Assembly (NCBI GenBank): GCA_041485125.1
Contig: JBGPIT010000029.1
Coordinates: forward strand, 1 to 24,053
Reading direction: 5' to 3'
DNA from: JBGPIT01 sp041485125
GTDB taxonomy: Bacteria; Desulfobacterota; Binatia; UTPRO1
Length of the DNA: 24,053 bases
A program made the position numbers and the translations under genes. The notes below the pieces were generated by a model. It searched no databases. It saw only the letters and a list, made by a program, of their open reading frames with translations, and had not been told where the DNA came from. Below are positions 15,200-23,909 of the stretch, one piece after another (position 1 is the stretch's first letter; the number at the start of each line of letters is the position of its first letter).

Positions 15200-17962
15200 A
15201 TGCGCATCCTCTTCGATCCGAGCTTCGACTCGGCCGTGTGGCCGGGGCCGCTCGCCGGCCGCGACGCGACCGCCGGCGAGGTGTGGGCGGGGCAGGCGTA
15301 CCTGCTCGACTTGCTCGAGACCGCGCTTGGTCTCGGCGGGCCGCCACGGACGCAAGCGGTGCGCGCAGCGTCGATCGTGCCGGCGGTGCGGTCGACCGAG
15401 GGCTTCTGGTCGCGCTCGGCGGAGATCGATCCGTTTCAGACCGCGCTCCGGCTGCTGCGCTGGCGCGATGCGCTGCGGATGGCGGGATGGCGCGACGAGG
15501 CGGTCTCCGATCGACTCGGCACGCTCGCGGCGGTGACCAGGGACGCGCTTCCGGGTGTGCCCGATCGCCTCGCGGCAGTCGCGACAGCGCTCGCCGCGCG
15601 ACGATCGCGCGACGTCGAGTCGCTCGAGATCCTCGCGCCCGATGCCGACTTGCCGCGGGCGTGGCGCGACGTCTTCGACGCGCTCGCGGCGGGGGGCACG
15701 AACGTCACGACCCGCCAGCTCGAGCCAGCGCCGGCAAGCGGTGACCTCTGCCGCGCGCGCACGCGCGGCTTCGAGCCCGCGAGCGACGGCTCGCTCCAGC
15801 TGATCCGACCGCAAGGTCCGTTACAGGCGGCGGAGGAGATCGCCGCGTGGCTCGCGGCGCAGGACTCCCTCGCGGGCACGGTCGTGATCGGTGCCGACCC
15901 GGTCCTCGACGCGGCGTTGCACCGCCATGGCCTGCCGGCGACGGGTGCCCGCGCGGTGCTGCGCGACAACGCGCTGGTGCAGATCCTGCCACTCGTGGTC
16001 GCGATGGCGTGGGCGCCGCCTGACCCGCGCCGCGCGCTCGAGCTGCTGACGCTGCCGGCGAGCCCGGTGCCGCGGACGCTCGCGTGGCGGCTGACGCGCG
16101 CGCTGCACCGCGCGCCTGCCGTCGACAGCGACGAATGGCGGCTCGCGCTCCGCGAGGGTCTCGCGACGTTCGACGGCGACGTCTCCTATCGCGACAAGGT
16201 CGCGGCGCGGGTCGCGACGATCTTCTCGTCGCCGGTGCCGCGGAGCGCGGCGTATCCGGTCGCCGAGGTGCGCCGCCGCCTCGACGTCCTCGACCAGTGG
16301 ATCCGCGGCCGCTTGGAGTCGGAGCCGGCGGCGGCGACGCGTGGGTTTCTCGATGATGCCGCCGCGGGTGCGCGTCCCGATGGTGCGATGCTCCCGCGCG
16401 CCGACGCGACCCTCGCGCCGCACCACGCGGCGACGGCGCGCCTCGCGTGGGAGACCGCGGCGATCCAGAGCGCGGCGCTGCGGACGCTGCTCGACGAGTC
16501 CGGTCTCGAGACGCTCGCCGCGCCGCAGCTGCAGCGCTTCATCGATCACGCCATGGAGCACGGCATCGCGCCGGGAGCGTACCCGGCGCAAGCGGGGCTC
16601 GCGGCGGTGCGGACGCCGGGGGCGATCGCCGGGCCGGCGCGGCGCGTGGTGTGGTGGTCGTTCACGCGCGACACCGCGTCTTTCACGCCGTCGGTGCCGC
16701 TCTCGACGCTCGAGGCGACCGGGCTCGGTCGCCTCGGCATCGCGCTCCCGGATCCCGGGCGGGTCGCGATCACGGCGGCGGAGCGCTGGCGCCGGCCGCT
16801 CTTTCAAACCACCGACACCGTCTTGCTGGTCACGCCGCTTTTCGACGCGAGCGGCGCCGAGCAGCACCCGCATCCGCTGTGGGACGAGATCGAGGCCAAC
16901 GCGACGGGTGCCTCGAGCCTCGCGGTCCTGGTGCGAAAGACTCCCGCGGCGCGGCACGCGCCGCGGACGAGCACGCGGCGACAGCGGCCGCTACCGCGGC
17001 GGCGCCGCAGCTGGCGGGTCGACGGCGCGATCGCGCCGCGCGCCGTCGAGTCGCCGTCGAGCCTCGGCACGCAGCTCGGCTGCTCGTTCGCGTGGACGCT
17101 GCGCTATCCGGGGCGCATCGTCGGCGGTGCGACGGCGGCCCTTCCCGCGGCCGAGCAGATGCTCGGCACGGTGACGCACGCGCTCCTCGCGCGCGTCCTC
17201 TGCGCCGGTGCCGAGTCGCCGGACCAAGCGGAGGAGATCGCGCTCCGCCTGTTCGACACCGAGGCGCCACGCCTCGCCGCCGCGCTCTTCTTGCCGGGCG
17301 CGGACGCGGCGCACGCCGACGCGCGCGAGGTGGTCCGGCTCGCGACCGGCGAGCTCTTCCGGCATCTCGCCGCCGCGAAGCTCGACGTGGTCGCGGTCGA
17401 GACCACGTATCCGGGTATCGGCGCCGGCGGGACGCTCGAAGGTCGGCCCGATCTCGTCGTCGGCGTGCGGAGTGGGCAGGGGGCGCGCGCGCTCACGATG
17501 AGCGAGGCCGCGCGCGATGCCGAGGTGCGCGGCGTGATCGATCTCAAATGGAGCGGGGCGAAGTACCGTCGCGACGAGCTCGCGGGCGGCACGGCCTATC
17601 AGCTCGCGGCGTACAGCCACGTCGTCCGCGCCGCCACCCCCCATCCCTATCCGGCGGTCGGCTACTACATCGTGCGCGACGGGCGGCTGCTGGTGACCGA
17701 CACGCGCGTCTTTCCGAGCGGCGAGGCCGCCGGCGAGATCGCGCCCGAGGTGATGTGGCGCGCGGTCGAGCGCAGCATCGCGCTCCGCCGCGCCGAGCTG
17801 GCGGAGGGAAAGCTCGAGGCCCCGGGCAATACCGAGGGCGCGCTCGAGATCCGCGAGGCGAGCGCGCTCGAGAACGACGTGATGGTGATCGCGCCCCCGT
17901 GCGTCTTCTGCGACTACGCGCTCCTCTGCGGCAAGCCCGCCGACGAGATCCGACGGCGATGA
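15200..17962 (+). CDS. AddB-like PD-(D/E)XK nuclease subunit
   Basis: A 920-residue protein matching the AddB/RexB layout: a long helicase-like region without any visible Walker A, then a PD-(D/E)XK nuclease domain. Nuclease residues are GRPDLV (D751), VIDLKW (D781 and K783) and QLAAYS (Q801, Y805). Four cysteines are placed as in the iron-sulfur staple of AddB: C628 before the nuclease (LGCSFAW) and C901, C904, C910 after it (CVFCDYALLC, a C-x2-C-x5-C pattern). The partner gene overlaps its end by four bases (ATGA), so the two products surely form one complex for double-strand-break end resection ahead of RecA. ATG 15200 has no good ribosome site; a TTGACC at 15158-15163 could be part of its promoter. 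Residues 560-600 are Arg/Pro-rich and poorly conserved. Gene symbols addB or rexB are family-level analogies only. Confidence 0.88.
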   Translation: MRILFDPSFDSAVWPGPLAGRDATAGEVWAGQAYLLDLLETALGLGGPPRTQAVRAASIVPAVRSTEGFWSRSAEIDPFQTALRLLRWRDALRMAGWRDEAVSDRLGTLAAVTRDALPGVPDRLAAVATALAARRSRDVESLEILAPDADLPRAWRDVFDALAAGGTNVTTRQLEPAPASGDLCRARTRGFEPASDGSLQLIRPQGPLQAAEEIAAWLAAQDSLAGTVVIGADPVLDAALHRHGLPATGARAVLRDNALVQILPLVVAMAWAPPDPRRALELLTLPASPVPRTLAWRLTRALHRAPAVDSDEWRLALREGLATFDGDVSYRDKVAARVATIFSSPVPRSAAYPVAEVRRRLDVLDQWIRGRLESEPAAATRGFLDDAAAGARPDGAMLPRADATLAPHHAATARLAWETAAIQSAALRTLLDESGLETLAAPQLQRFIDHAMEHGIAPGAYPAQAGLAAVRTPGAIAGPARRVVWWSFTRDTASFTPSVPLSTLEATGLGRLGIALPDPGRVAITAAERWRRPLFQTTDTVLLVTPLFDASGAEQHPHPLWDEIEANATGASSLAVLVRKTPAARHAPRTSTRRQRPLPRRRRSWRVDGAIAPRAVESPSSLGTQLGCSFAWTLRYPGRIVGGATAALPAAEQMLGTVTHALLARVLCAGAESPDQAEEIALRLFDTEAPRLAAALFLPGADAAHADAREVVRLATGELFRHLAAAKLDVVAVETTYPGIGAGGTLEGRPDLVVGVRSGQGARALTMSEAARDAEVRGVIDLKWSGAKYRRDELAGGTAYQLAAYSHVVRAATPHPYPAVGYYIVRDGRLLVTDTRVFPSGEAAGEIAPEVMWRAVERSIALRRAELAEGKLEAPGNTEGALEIREASALENDVMVIAPPCVFCDYALLCGKPADEIRRR

Positions 17963-20900
17963 GCGCGATCGAGATCATCTCCGCGAGCGCGGGGAGCGGC
18001 AAGACCACGCACCTCGCGAGCGTCCTCGAGCGCGCGATCGTCGAGCGGCAGGCGCGTCCCGACGCGATCCTGGCGACGACCTTCACGAAGAAAGCCGCGG
18101 CCGAGCTGACCGAGCGGGCGCGGACGCGCCTGCTCGCGGCCGGCCGCGTCGACGACGCGCAACGTCTCGGGGCGGCGCGCATCGGCACCGTCAACGCGGT
18201 GTGCGGCCGCATCGTCAGCGACTTCGCGTTCGAGCTCGGTCATTCGCCCGATCTGCGTGTCCTCGACGAGCGGACCGCGGCGGTGACGCTCCGCCAGGCG
18301 CTCTCGCGTGTGATCACGGCGCCGGAGCGCGAGCGCCTCGCCGAGCTGCGCCAGCGCTTCTGGGAGTTCGACTGGGCGGAGCTGATCGAGCGCGTCGTGA
18401 CCTTGGCGCACGCGAACCGCGTCGATCCGGCGTCGTTCGCGCGCGCCGCGGAGCGGAGCCTCGCCGAGTTCCTGCCGCTCTTCGGGACCGCCGCGCCGGT
18501 CGAGGACGCCGGCGCGCTCGACGGCGCGCTCGCGGCCGCGCTCGAGCGCTTCGTCGCCGAGGTGGACCTCGAGGTCGACACCACGAAGAAGACCCGCGCG
18601 GAGTTCGAGACGGCGCAGCAGATGCTCGGCCGCCTGCGGCGCGGCGCGCCGGTGCGTTGGAAGGATTGGCTGAACCTCGCCAACCTCGACGTCGGGAAGA
18701 AATCGCGCCTCGTGGCGGCGCCGGTCTGCATCGCCGCCGCGGCACACGATCGTCACCCGCGCCTGCACGCCGACGCGCGCACCGCGATCGAGTTGATCTT
18801 CACGATCGGCGCCCGCGCGCTCGCGGCGTACAACGACTACAAGCGCGCCTGGGGCGCGATCGACTTCGCCGATCAGGAGGTCCACGCGCTCGAGCTGCTC
18901 GGCCTGCCGGCGGTGCAGGCGCAGCTCCGGCGCGACATCGATCTGGTCCTGGTCGACGAGTTCCAGGACACCAGCCCGCTTCAGCTCGCGATCTTCCTGA
19001 AGCTCGCCGACATCGCCCCGCGGAGCGTCTGGGTCGGCGATCAGAAGCAGGCGATCTTCGGCTTCCGCGGCACCGATCCGGCGTTGATGGATGCGGCGAT
19101 CGCGACCATCGTCGGCACGAAAGACCCGACGACGCTGGCGCAGTCGCGACGCAGCCGTCCCGAGCTGGTGCGGCTCACGTCACGGCTCTTCGCGACGGCC
19201 TTCGACCGCCAAGGGATTCCGGCGTCGCGCGTGACGCTCACGCCGGAGCCCGACGTCGAGCCCGCGGGCCTCGGTCCGATCGTCGAGCGCTGGCGTTGGG
19301 ACGCCGACAACCAGGCGCAGGATCGAGCCGCGCTCGCGATCGCCGTGCGCGACTTCCTCGCCGACCCCGAGGCGCGCGTGCGCGACCGCGAGAGCGCCGC
19401 GCCGCGCCGGGTGCGGGCGGGCGACGTCGCCGTCCTCTGCCACACCAACGCGACCTGCGCCGCGCTGGCGCGCGAGCTCGCGGGCCTCGGCGTCCGCGCG
19501 GTCTTGCCGCGGACGAAGCTCCTCGCGACCGCCGAGGCGCAGCTCCTGCTCGCCGGCCTGCGTCTCTTCGTCGACCCGCGCGACACGCTCGCCGCGGTGC
19601 AGCTCGCGCGTCTGGTCACGTTTCCCGCCGACGGCGACGCCTGGCTCGACGCGGTCCTCGCTCGCGACGACGAGGTCGACGGCACGGCCGATCGCCGCGG
19701 CGATCTGGCGCGCGCGCCGGCCGCGAGCGCGTCGTCGCGGCCGCGCCGGGACGGTGGTCAGCTCGCGTTGCCGTTCGTGGCGTCGGGCACACCGCGCGCC
19801 GGCGCGCCGGCGCCGTCGGGTGCATCGTCGGGCGGCGTGAGCGGTCTCGGCCGGCCGGGGCAGCGGGTAAGCGACGACCCTCGTCCGCGCGCGCCGCGCT
19901 TCGCCGACCTCGAGCTCGTGCAGCGCATCGCCGCCGCGCGTGCCGCGATGCCGTATGCCGGAGCGCTCACCGCGTTCGACGCCGTCGCGCGCGCGCTCGA
20001 TCTGCGCGAGCGCTGCCTCGAGTGGGGCGACGCGGCGACGCGCCTCGCGAACCTCGATGCGTTGCGGGCGCACGCCGCCGTCTACGCCGACATCTGCGCC
20101 GCCGAGGGCGCCGGCTGTACACCGGCCGGGCTGGTCGCGGCGTTCATCGAGCTCGCCGCCGACGAGCTCGACACGCAGGCGATCCTCCGCGACGAGGACG
20201 CGGTCGTGATCAGCACCTGGCACAGCGCGAAGGGGCTCGAGTGGCCGGTGACGGTCCTCTTCGACGGCGATTTCCACGACCGCACCAGCGCCCTCGGCAT
20301 CGAGGTCGTGAGCGACCGCGCCGCGTTCGATCTCGCCGATCCGCTCGCCGGACGCTGGCTGCGCTTCTGGCCGGTCCCGTACCATCCGCAGCAGAAGAAG
20401 GCGCCCTTCCATCAACGGTTGCAGGAGACGCAGGTGACGGCGGCGATCGAGGAGCGCGAGGCGCGCCAAGCGCTCCGATTGCTCTACGTCGGCTGGACGC
20501 GCGCGCGCGACCGTCTGGTGCTCGCGGCGCGCAAAGGACGACTGTTGGTCGGTGCGCTCGATCATCTACGCGACGATGCCGGGCCGCTTCTCGCCGACCC
20601 GCCGGTGAGCAAAGAGCCCGCTCCGACGACCGTCGCGGCGAGTGACGAGGCGAGCGGCCGCCCGAGCGTGGAGGACCTCACGGTCGCGTGGGGCGGCGCG
20701 AGCGTGTGTGTGCGCGTCCGCGAAAGCACGCTGAGCACGTCGCTCAGTGCGCCGACCGTCGAGGCCGGCGTCGGCTACGACGCGGCGGGCCCGCGTGCGC
20801 ACGCCGCGGCGACGGTGATCGCGTCGAGCGCGGAGGACGGCTCTCCCGACGTCGCCGCGCTCGCCGAGGGACCGCTCGCCGGCGCCGGCGACGGACGCCA

Positions 20901-21423
20901 AGGCGGCCCGGCGGAGCAGATCGGCGAGCGACTCGTCCTCACCGGCAACCCCGACATGGCGCACCTCGGCGAGGCGCTGCATCGGTTCTTCGCCGCCGAC
21001 CGTCCCGACTTCACGACCGAGACGCGCCGCGAGATCGCGCGCGGCCTCTTGGAGCGCTGGCAGGTCGGCTTCGCTCTCGAGCCGGACGCGGTGCTGCGCG
21101 CGGCCGACGCTTTTCACTCGTGGGTCGAGCGCCGCTGGCCCGGCGCGCAGTGGCATCGCGAGTGGCCGCTCTTGCATCGGCTCGCCGGCGGTACGGTCGT
21201 GCGCGGCACCAGCGACCTCGTGCTCGCGCACGACGGCGCGCACGTCGTGATCGATCACAAGAGCTTCCCGGGAAGCGCGCTACAGGCCGTCGAGCGCGCC
21301 GTCGGGTTCAGCGGTCAGCTGCGCGCGTATGCCGCCGCCGTCGCCGCCGCGACCGGTACCTCGGTGAGCGGGTGCTTCATCCATCTCCCGGTGAGCGGCA
21401 TCGTCGTGCCGGTCGCGGTCTGA
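17959..21423 (+). CDS. AddA-like UvrD-type helicase-nuclease
   Basis: A 1154-residue ATP-dependent helicase-nuclease, the motor subunit of an AddAB-type end-resection complex. Superfamily 1 motifs in order: Walker A SAGSGKTT (10-17), TTFTKKAAAELTERAR, Walker B VDEFQDTSP (D333, E334), VGDQKQAIFGFRGTDP, motif V VVISTWHSAKGLEW (from 749) and motif VI LLYVGWTRARDRL (from 841). The C-terminal nuclease is intact: GTSDLV (D1086), VIDHK (D1099, K1101) and QLRAYA (Q1120, Y1124). Residues about 570-650 form a low-complexity Ala/Gly/Pro/Arg linker inside the helicase that carries QLALPF (601-606), a sliding-clamp-like hexapeptide. Translation starts at ATG 17959 inside the preceding stop codon (ATGA overlap), a classical coupling. 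Both subunits keep nuclease sites, as in Bacillus AddAB. No terminator is obvious before the lipoprotein gene. Confidence 0.93.
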   Translation: MSAIEIISASAGSGKTTHLASVLERAIVERQARPDAILATTFTKKAAAELTERARTRLLAAGRVDDAQRLGAARIGTVNAVCGRIVSDFAFELGHSPDLRVLDERTAAVTLRQALSRVITAPERERLAELRQRFWEFDWAELIERVVTLAHANRVDPASFARAAERSLAEFLPLFGTAAPVEDAGALDGALAAALERFVAEVDLEVDTTKKTRAEFETAQQMLGRLRRGAPVRWKDWLNLANLDVGKKSRLVAAPVCIAAAAHDRHPRLHADARTAIELIFTIGARALAAYNDYKRAWGAIDFADQEVHALELLGLPAVQAQLRRDIDLVLVDEFQDTSPLQLAIFLKLADIAPRSVWVGDQKQAIFGFRGTDPALMDAAIATIVGTKDPTTLAQSRRSRPELVRLTSRLFATAFDRQGIPASRVTLTPEPDVEPAGLGPIVERWRWDADNQAQDRAALAIAVRDFLADPEARVRDRESAAPRRVRAGDVAVLCHTNATCAALARELAGLGVRAVLPRTKLLATAEAQLLLAGLRLFVDPRDTLAAVQLARLVTFPADGDAWLDAVLARDDEVDGTADRRGDLARAPAASASSRPRRDGGQLALPFVASGTPRAGAPAPSGASSGGVSGLGRPGQRVSDDPRPRAPRFADLELVQRIAAARAAMPYAGALTAFDAVARALDLRERCLEWGDAATRLANLDALRAHAAVYADICAAEGAGCTPAGLVAAFIELAADELDTQAILRDEDAVVISTWHSAKGLEWPVTVLFDGDFHDRTSALGIEVVSDRAAFDLADPLAGRWLRFWPVPYHPQQKKAPFHQRLQETQVTAAIEEREARQALRLLYVGWTRARDRLVLAARKGRLLVGALDHLRDDAGPLLADPPVSKEPAPTTVAASDEASGRPSVEDLTVAWGGASVCVRVRESTLSTSLSAPTVEAGVGYDAAGPRAHAAATVIASSAEDGSPDVAALAEGPLAGAGDGRQGGPAEQIGERLVLTGNPDMAHLGEALHRFFAADRPDFTTETRREIARGLLERWQVGFALEPDAVLRAADAFHSWVERRWPGAQWHREWPLLHRLAGGTVVRGTSDLVLAHDGAHVVIDHKSFPGSALQAVERAVGFSGQLRAYAAAVAAATGTSVSGCFIHLPVSGIVVPVAV

Positions 21424-21544
21424 GCCGCGCACTCCTCCGTCGCGTTGATTCATCTCGCATCCTCGGACAATTACGTACTGGACGGTTTGACTACGAATGT
21501 TCATCCCGCAATCAGTGGTGCAAATGCGAAAGGAGATAATCGAT

Positions 21545-21841
21545 ATGAAGGGTATCGTGATGCTTCTCGCGGTCGTCGTCTCGACGTCGGTCGTGGCCGG
21601 TTGCGTCGTCGATCGGCATGGTCGCTATTCACGCAACGAGCGGCGGGAGCGCGACGACGCATGGGACATCGTGCGGCGTGACCCATGTCGCTATCGCGAG
21701 TACGAGGACTTCGCCCACGAGCACAAGAATCCCGAGAAACGCCGCGCGTTCGTCGAGCGGCTCGCGCGCGAGGGCTGCAGCCGCCGCTCCGACCACAGCG
21801 ACTATCGCTATGACGATCCCAACTACGATCCGTATCGCTGA
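21545..21841 (+). CDS. Small lipoprotein, unknown function
   Basis: A 98-residue protein with a lipoprotein signal peptide: MKGIVMLLAV followed by STSVVAGC, where VAGC is an acceptable lipobox and C20 the probable lipidated cysteine. The mature part is short, hydrophilic and Arg/Asp/Tyr-rich, with two further cysteines (C48, C78) able to form a disulfide around REYEDFAHEHKNPEKRRAF. The tail YDDPNYDPYR is unusual and tyrosine-rich. AAGGAG at 21530-21535 lies 9 bases before ATG 21545. The upstream 120 bases are AT-richer than average and contain TTGACT at 21487-21492 as a possible -35 box. I do not recognise the family. Aspartate follows at neither position +1 nor +2, so outer-membrane sorting is the default guess. 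Confidence 0.78.
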   Translation: MKGIVMLLAVVVSTSVVAGCVVDRHGRYSRNERRERDDAWDIVRRDPCRYREYEDFAHEHKNPEKRRAFVERLAREGCSRRSDHSDYRYDDPNYDPYR

Positions 21842-22094
21842 GCAGGGGCCGGGCCTTCCGGAACCGGACCTGCCCACGGGCGACGTCGGTTACGTGACAA
21901 CCCGACGCGAACGCATTCGTACAGAGGGAGAGCAGATTCCGGACATGGCACGATTTCGTCGCGAGCGCCGTCGCTACGAATCGCCGGTCTGACGTCTCGT
22001 ATCGCGCCGAATGTGAGTCCGGCCGATGCCTGGAGCGCACGTAGATCGCTGGCATGGCGATCGCAACGTACGTTCACGAAGGGAGGACGCAGGT

Positions 22095-22238
22095 ATGAAG
22101 CGACAGAACACGAACGACCGGAGCCGCGGCAACCAAGGCCAACAGCCGAAGAAAGGTCCCACGCGTACGCCGCAGAACGGACGACGCGAGGAACCGCGTT
22201 CCCCGCGCACGCGAGGCGACGAGGATACCGAGCGCTGA
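22095..22238 (+). CDS. Small 47-residue charged protein, unknown function
   Basis: ATG 22095 follows GGGAGGA (22081-22087) by 7 bases, a good ribosome site. The 47-residue product begins MKRQNTNDRSRGNQGQQ, is very rich in Arg, Gln, Asn, Gly, Pro and charged residues, has no hydrophobic segment and must be largely disordered. It ends EDTER at TGA 22236-22238, 26 bases before a strong intrinsic terminator, the normal place for the last gene of a transcript. Such small basic, disordered proteins may bind nucleic acid, but no family is recognised. The good ribosome site and terminator support a real gene; the composition is what any high-GC random frame could also give, so moderate confidence only. 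Confidence 0.55.
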   Translation: MKRQNTNDRSRGNQGQQPKKGPTRTPQNGRREEPRSPRTRGDEDTER

Positions 22239-22264
22239 GCTGCGTCGTTGGTCGTTTTGGAGCG

Positions 22265-22296
22265 GGGGCGCGACATGGGGTCGCGCCCCTTTTTTT
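22265..22296 (+). terminator. Strong rho-independent terminator
   Basis: GGGGCGCGAC (22265-22274) pairs perfectly with GTCGCGCCCC (22280-22289) around a 5-base loop and is followed by seven T residues (22290-22296). It ends the lipoprotein/small-protein region on the plus strand. On the minus strand the A tract precedes the hairpin and no T run follows, so it is less likely to stop the converging peptidase transcript. Confidence 0.93.
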
Positions 22297-22305
22297 GCCC
22301 GCGCG

Positions 22306-23769
22306 CTAGTGCGCGAGCGCGACGACGAGGCGGTACAGGAACTCGAAGCCCGCGCGTAGGCTTGCTTCCGGGATCCGCTCGTCGATGCCGTGCGCGCGGC
22401 GCGCGTCGCCTTCCGTCATCGCGATCGGGCCGATCCCGTACGAGGGAATTCCGGCGGCGCGGAGAAACCGTGAGTCGGTTGCGCCGCGCGACATGAAGGG
22501 AACGATCGGCACGCTCGGCCACATCTCGCCGACGACCGTACGGATGGCGCGCGGCGCCGGCCCGTCGAGCGGCGACGGCTCGCCGAAGCCGAACTCCTCG
22601 GTCGGCCGCACCTCGACGGCGGGGTCGCCGATCGCCCTGATCAGCGCCGCGCGCACGCTCGCGACCGACTCGTCGGGGAGGATGCGGCAGTTCACGTTCG
22701 CCGTCGCCTCCGCCGGCAGCGCGTTCTGTCGCGTGCCGCCGTTCAGGAGCGTCGCGACGCAGGTCGTTCTGAGGCTCGCGGCGAGCGCGGGATCGGCGTC
22801 GAGGACCTTCACCGCATCCGCCGGCGGGCGCTGCTTCGCGCCCGCGATCGCGCGCATCGCGGCCGCGAGCTTCGGGGCCTCGACCGCCGCGCGCGCGGCG
22901 AAGTAAGCGCGCGTCACCGGCAGCACCCGCGCCGGGAAGCGCTGGCGGCCGAGACGGTCGAGCGCGCCGGCGAGCCGATAGATCGCGTTCTCCGCGAGCG
23001 GCACCGACGAGTGCCCGGTCGGGCCGTGCGCGACGATCGCGAAGTCCTGGTAGACCTTCTCCGCCGTTTGCAGGCTGACGAACTCGAGCTTTCCGTCGTC
23101 GCCGAGGACGAGATCGCCGCCCTCGTTGAGCGCGAGCTCGGCGTCGATCGCGGCGCGGCGGTTGGCGAGGAGCCAGCGCACGCCGGCGCCCCCCGACTCC
23201 TCGTCGCCGGTCCAGGCGAGAATGACGTCGCGCTCGAGCGGGATGCCCGCCTGCTTCAGCCGCACCAGCACCTCGAGCGCGAGCGCCGCCATGCCGAGGT
23301 CGTCGCTGACGCCGCGGCCGACGAGAAAGCCGCCGGCGGGTGTCACCACGTGAGGATCGCTCGTCCACTCCTGTCCCGCCGTGCCGACGACGTCGGTGTG
23401 GGCGAGGAGAAGGATCGGACGTCCGGAGCCGTTGCCGCGGAGCCGCGCGACCAGGTTCTGCCGCCCGGGCGCGAACTCGGTCGTCTCGGCCTCGATGCCG
23501 GCCTCACGCAGCCGCGCCGCGCCGATCGTGACGGCGCGCTCCTCGTTGCCGGGCGGGTTCGAGGTGTCGGCGGCGACGAGCTTGGTCAGCAAGGCCCGCG
23601 CGGCGGCGGTCGCGGTGTCGTAGTCGACGCCGGTCGGCTCGGTGCGGGCCGGCGACGCCGATGCGAGGATCACAAGGGCGACCAGGAGCATGCTCGGACC
23701 AGGTGCGCGGCGGGCTCGGGCCGCAGCGGCGTCGGACGACGGGTCGGGACGGCGAACGTTCGTGCGCAT
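22306..23769 (-). CDS. Exported M20-family metallopeptidase
   Basis: A 487-residue zinc peptidase of family M20 (ArgE/DapE/carboxypeptidase-like), probably exported. Metal and catalytic residues are all visible: AHTDVV (H124, D126), GRGVSDDLGM (bridging Asp at 156 or 157), GDEESGG (E190, E191), NEGGD (E216) and HGIDERI (H460). The lid or dimerisation domain begins near GPTGHSSVPLAENAIY. The N-terminus has an arginine-rich n-region, then SMLLVALVILASASPARTEP, a signal peptide with likely cleavage near residue 40-44. The start is uncertain: ATG 23769 keeps a positively charged n-region, ATG 23691 begins right at the hydrophobic core, and neither has a ribosome site. The enzyme would hydrolyse N-terminal or acylated peptides or amides in the periplasm. 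It converges with the small-protein gene. Confidence 0.9.
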   Translation of the reverse strand: MRTNVRRPDPSSDAAAARARRAPGPSMLLVALVILASASPARTEPTGVDYDTATAAARALLTKLVAADTSNPPGNEERAVTIGAARLREAGIEAETTEFAPGRQNLVARLRGNGSGRPILLLAHTDVVGTAGQEWTSDPHVVTPAGGFLVGRGVSDDLGMAALALEVLVRLKQAGIPLERDVILAWTGDEESGGAGVRWLLANRRAAIDAELALNEGGDLVLGDDGKLEFVSLQTAEKVYQDFAIVAHGPTGHSSVPLAENAIYRLAGALDRLGRQRFPARVLPVTRAYFAARAAVEAPKLAAAMRAIAGAKQRPPADAVKVLDADPALAASLRTTCVATLLNGGTRQNALPAEATANVNCRILPDESVASVRAALIRAIGDPAVEVRPTEEFGFGEPSPLDGPAPRAIRTVVGEMWPSVPIVPFMSRGATDSRFLRAAGIPSYGIGPIAMTEGDARRAHGIDERIPEASLRAGFEFLYRLVVALAH

Positions 23770-23909
23770 GGCGCGGCAGGATGCCGATCCGACGCGCCAG
23801 CGCAAGCCGAGCAAATAAACCTCGCGGACCGGCGCCGGGGTGTGCTAGGTCCTGGCGGCCGGTGCCCGCCGGTACCATTCCCGTACGCTCGTCGTCGCAG
23901 GAGGCCTCG

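Noticed and set aside
21945..21992. Possible 15-residue peptide MARFRRERRRYESPV
   Set aside because: The purine-rich stretch upstream is too far (about 14 bases), and such a short Arg-rich frame is expected by chance in this DNA.
22044..22062. GATCGC hairpin with a 7-base loop near the small-protein gene
   Set aside because: A six-base stem with no T tract and no second copy; too common by chance to call a terminator or riboswitch, so only mentioned as context.
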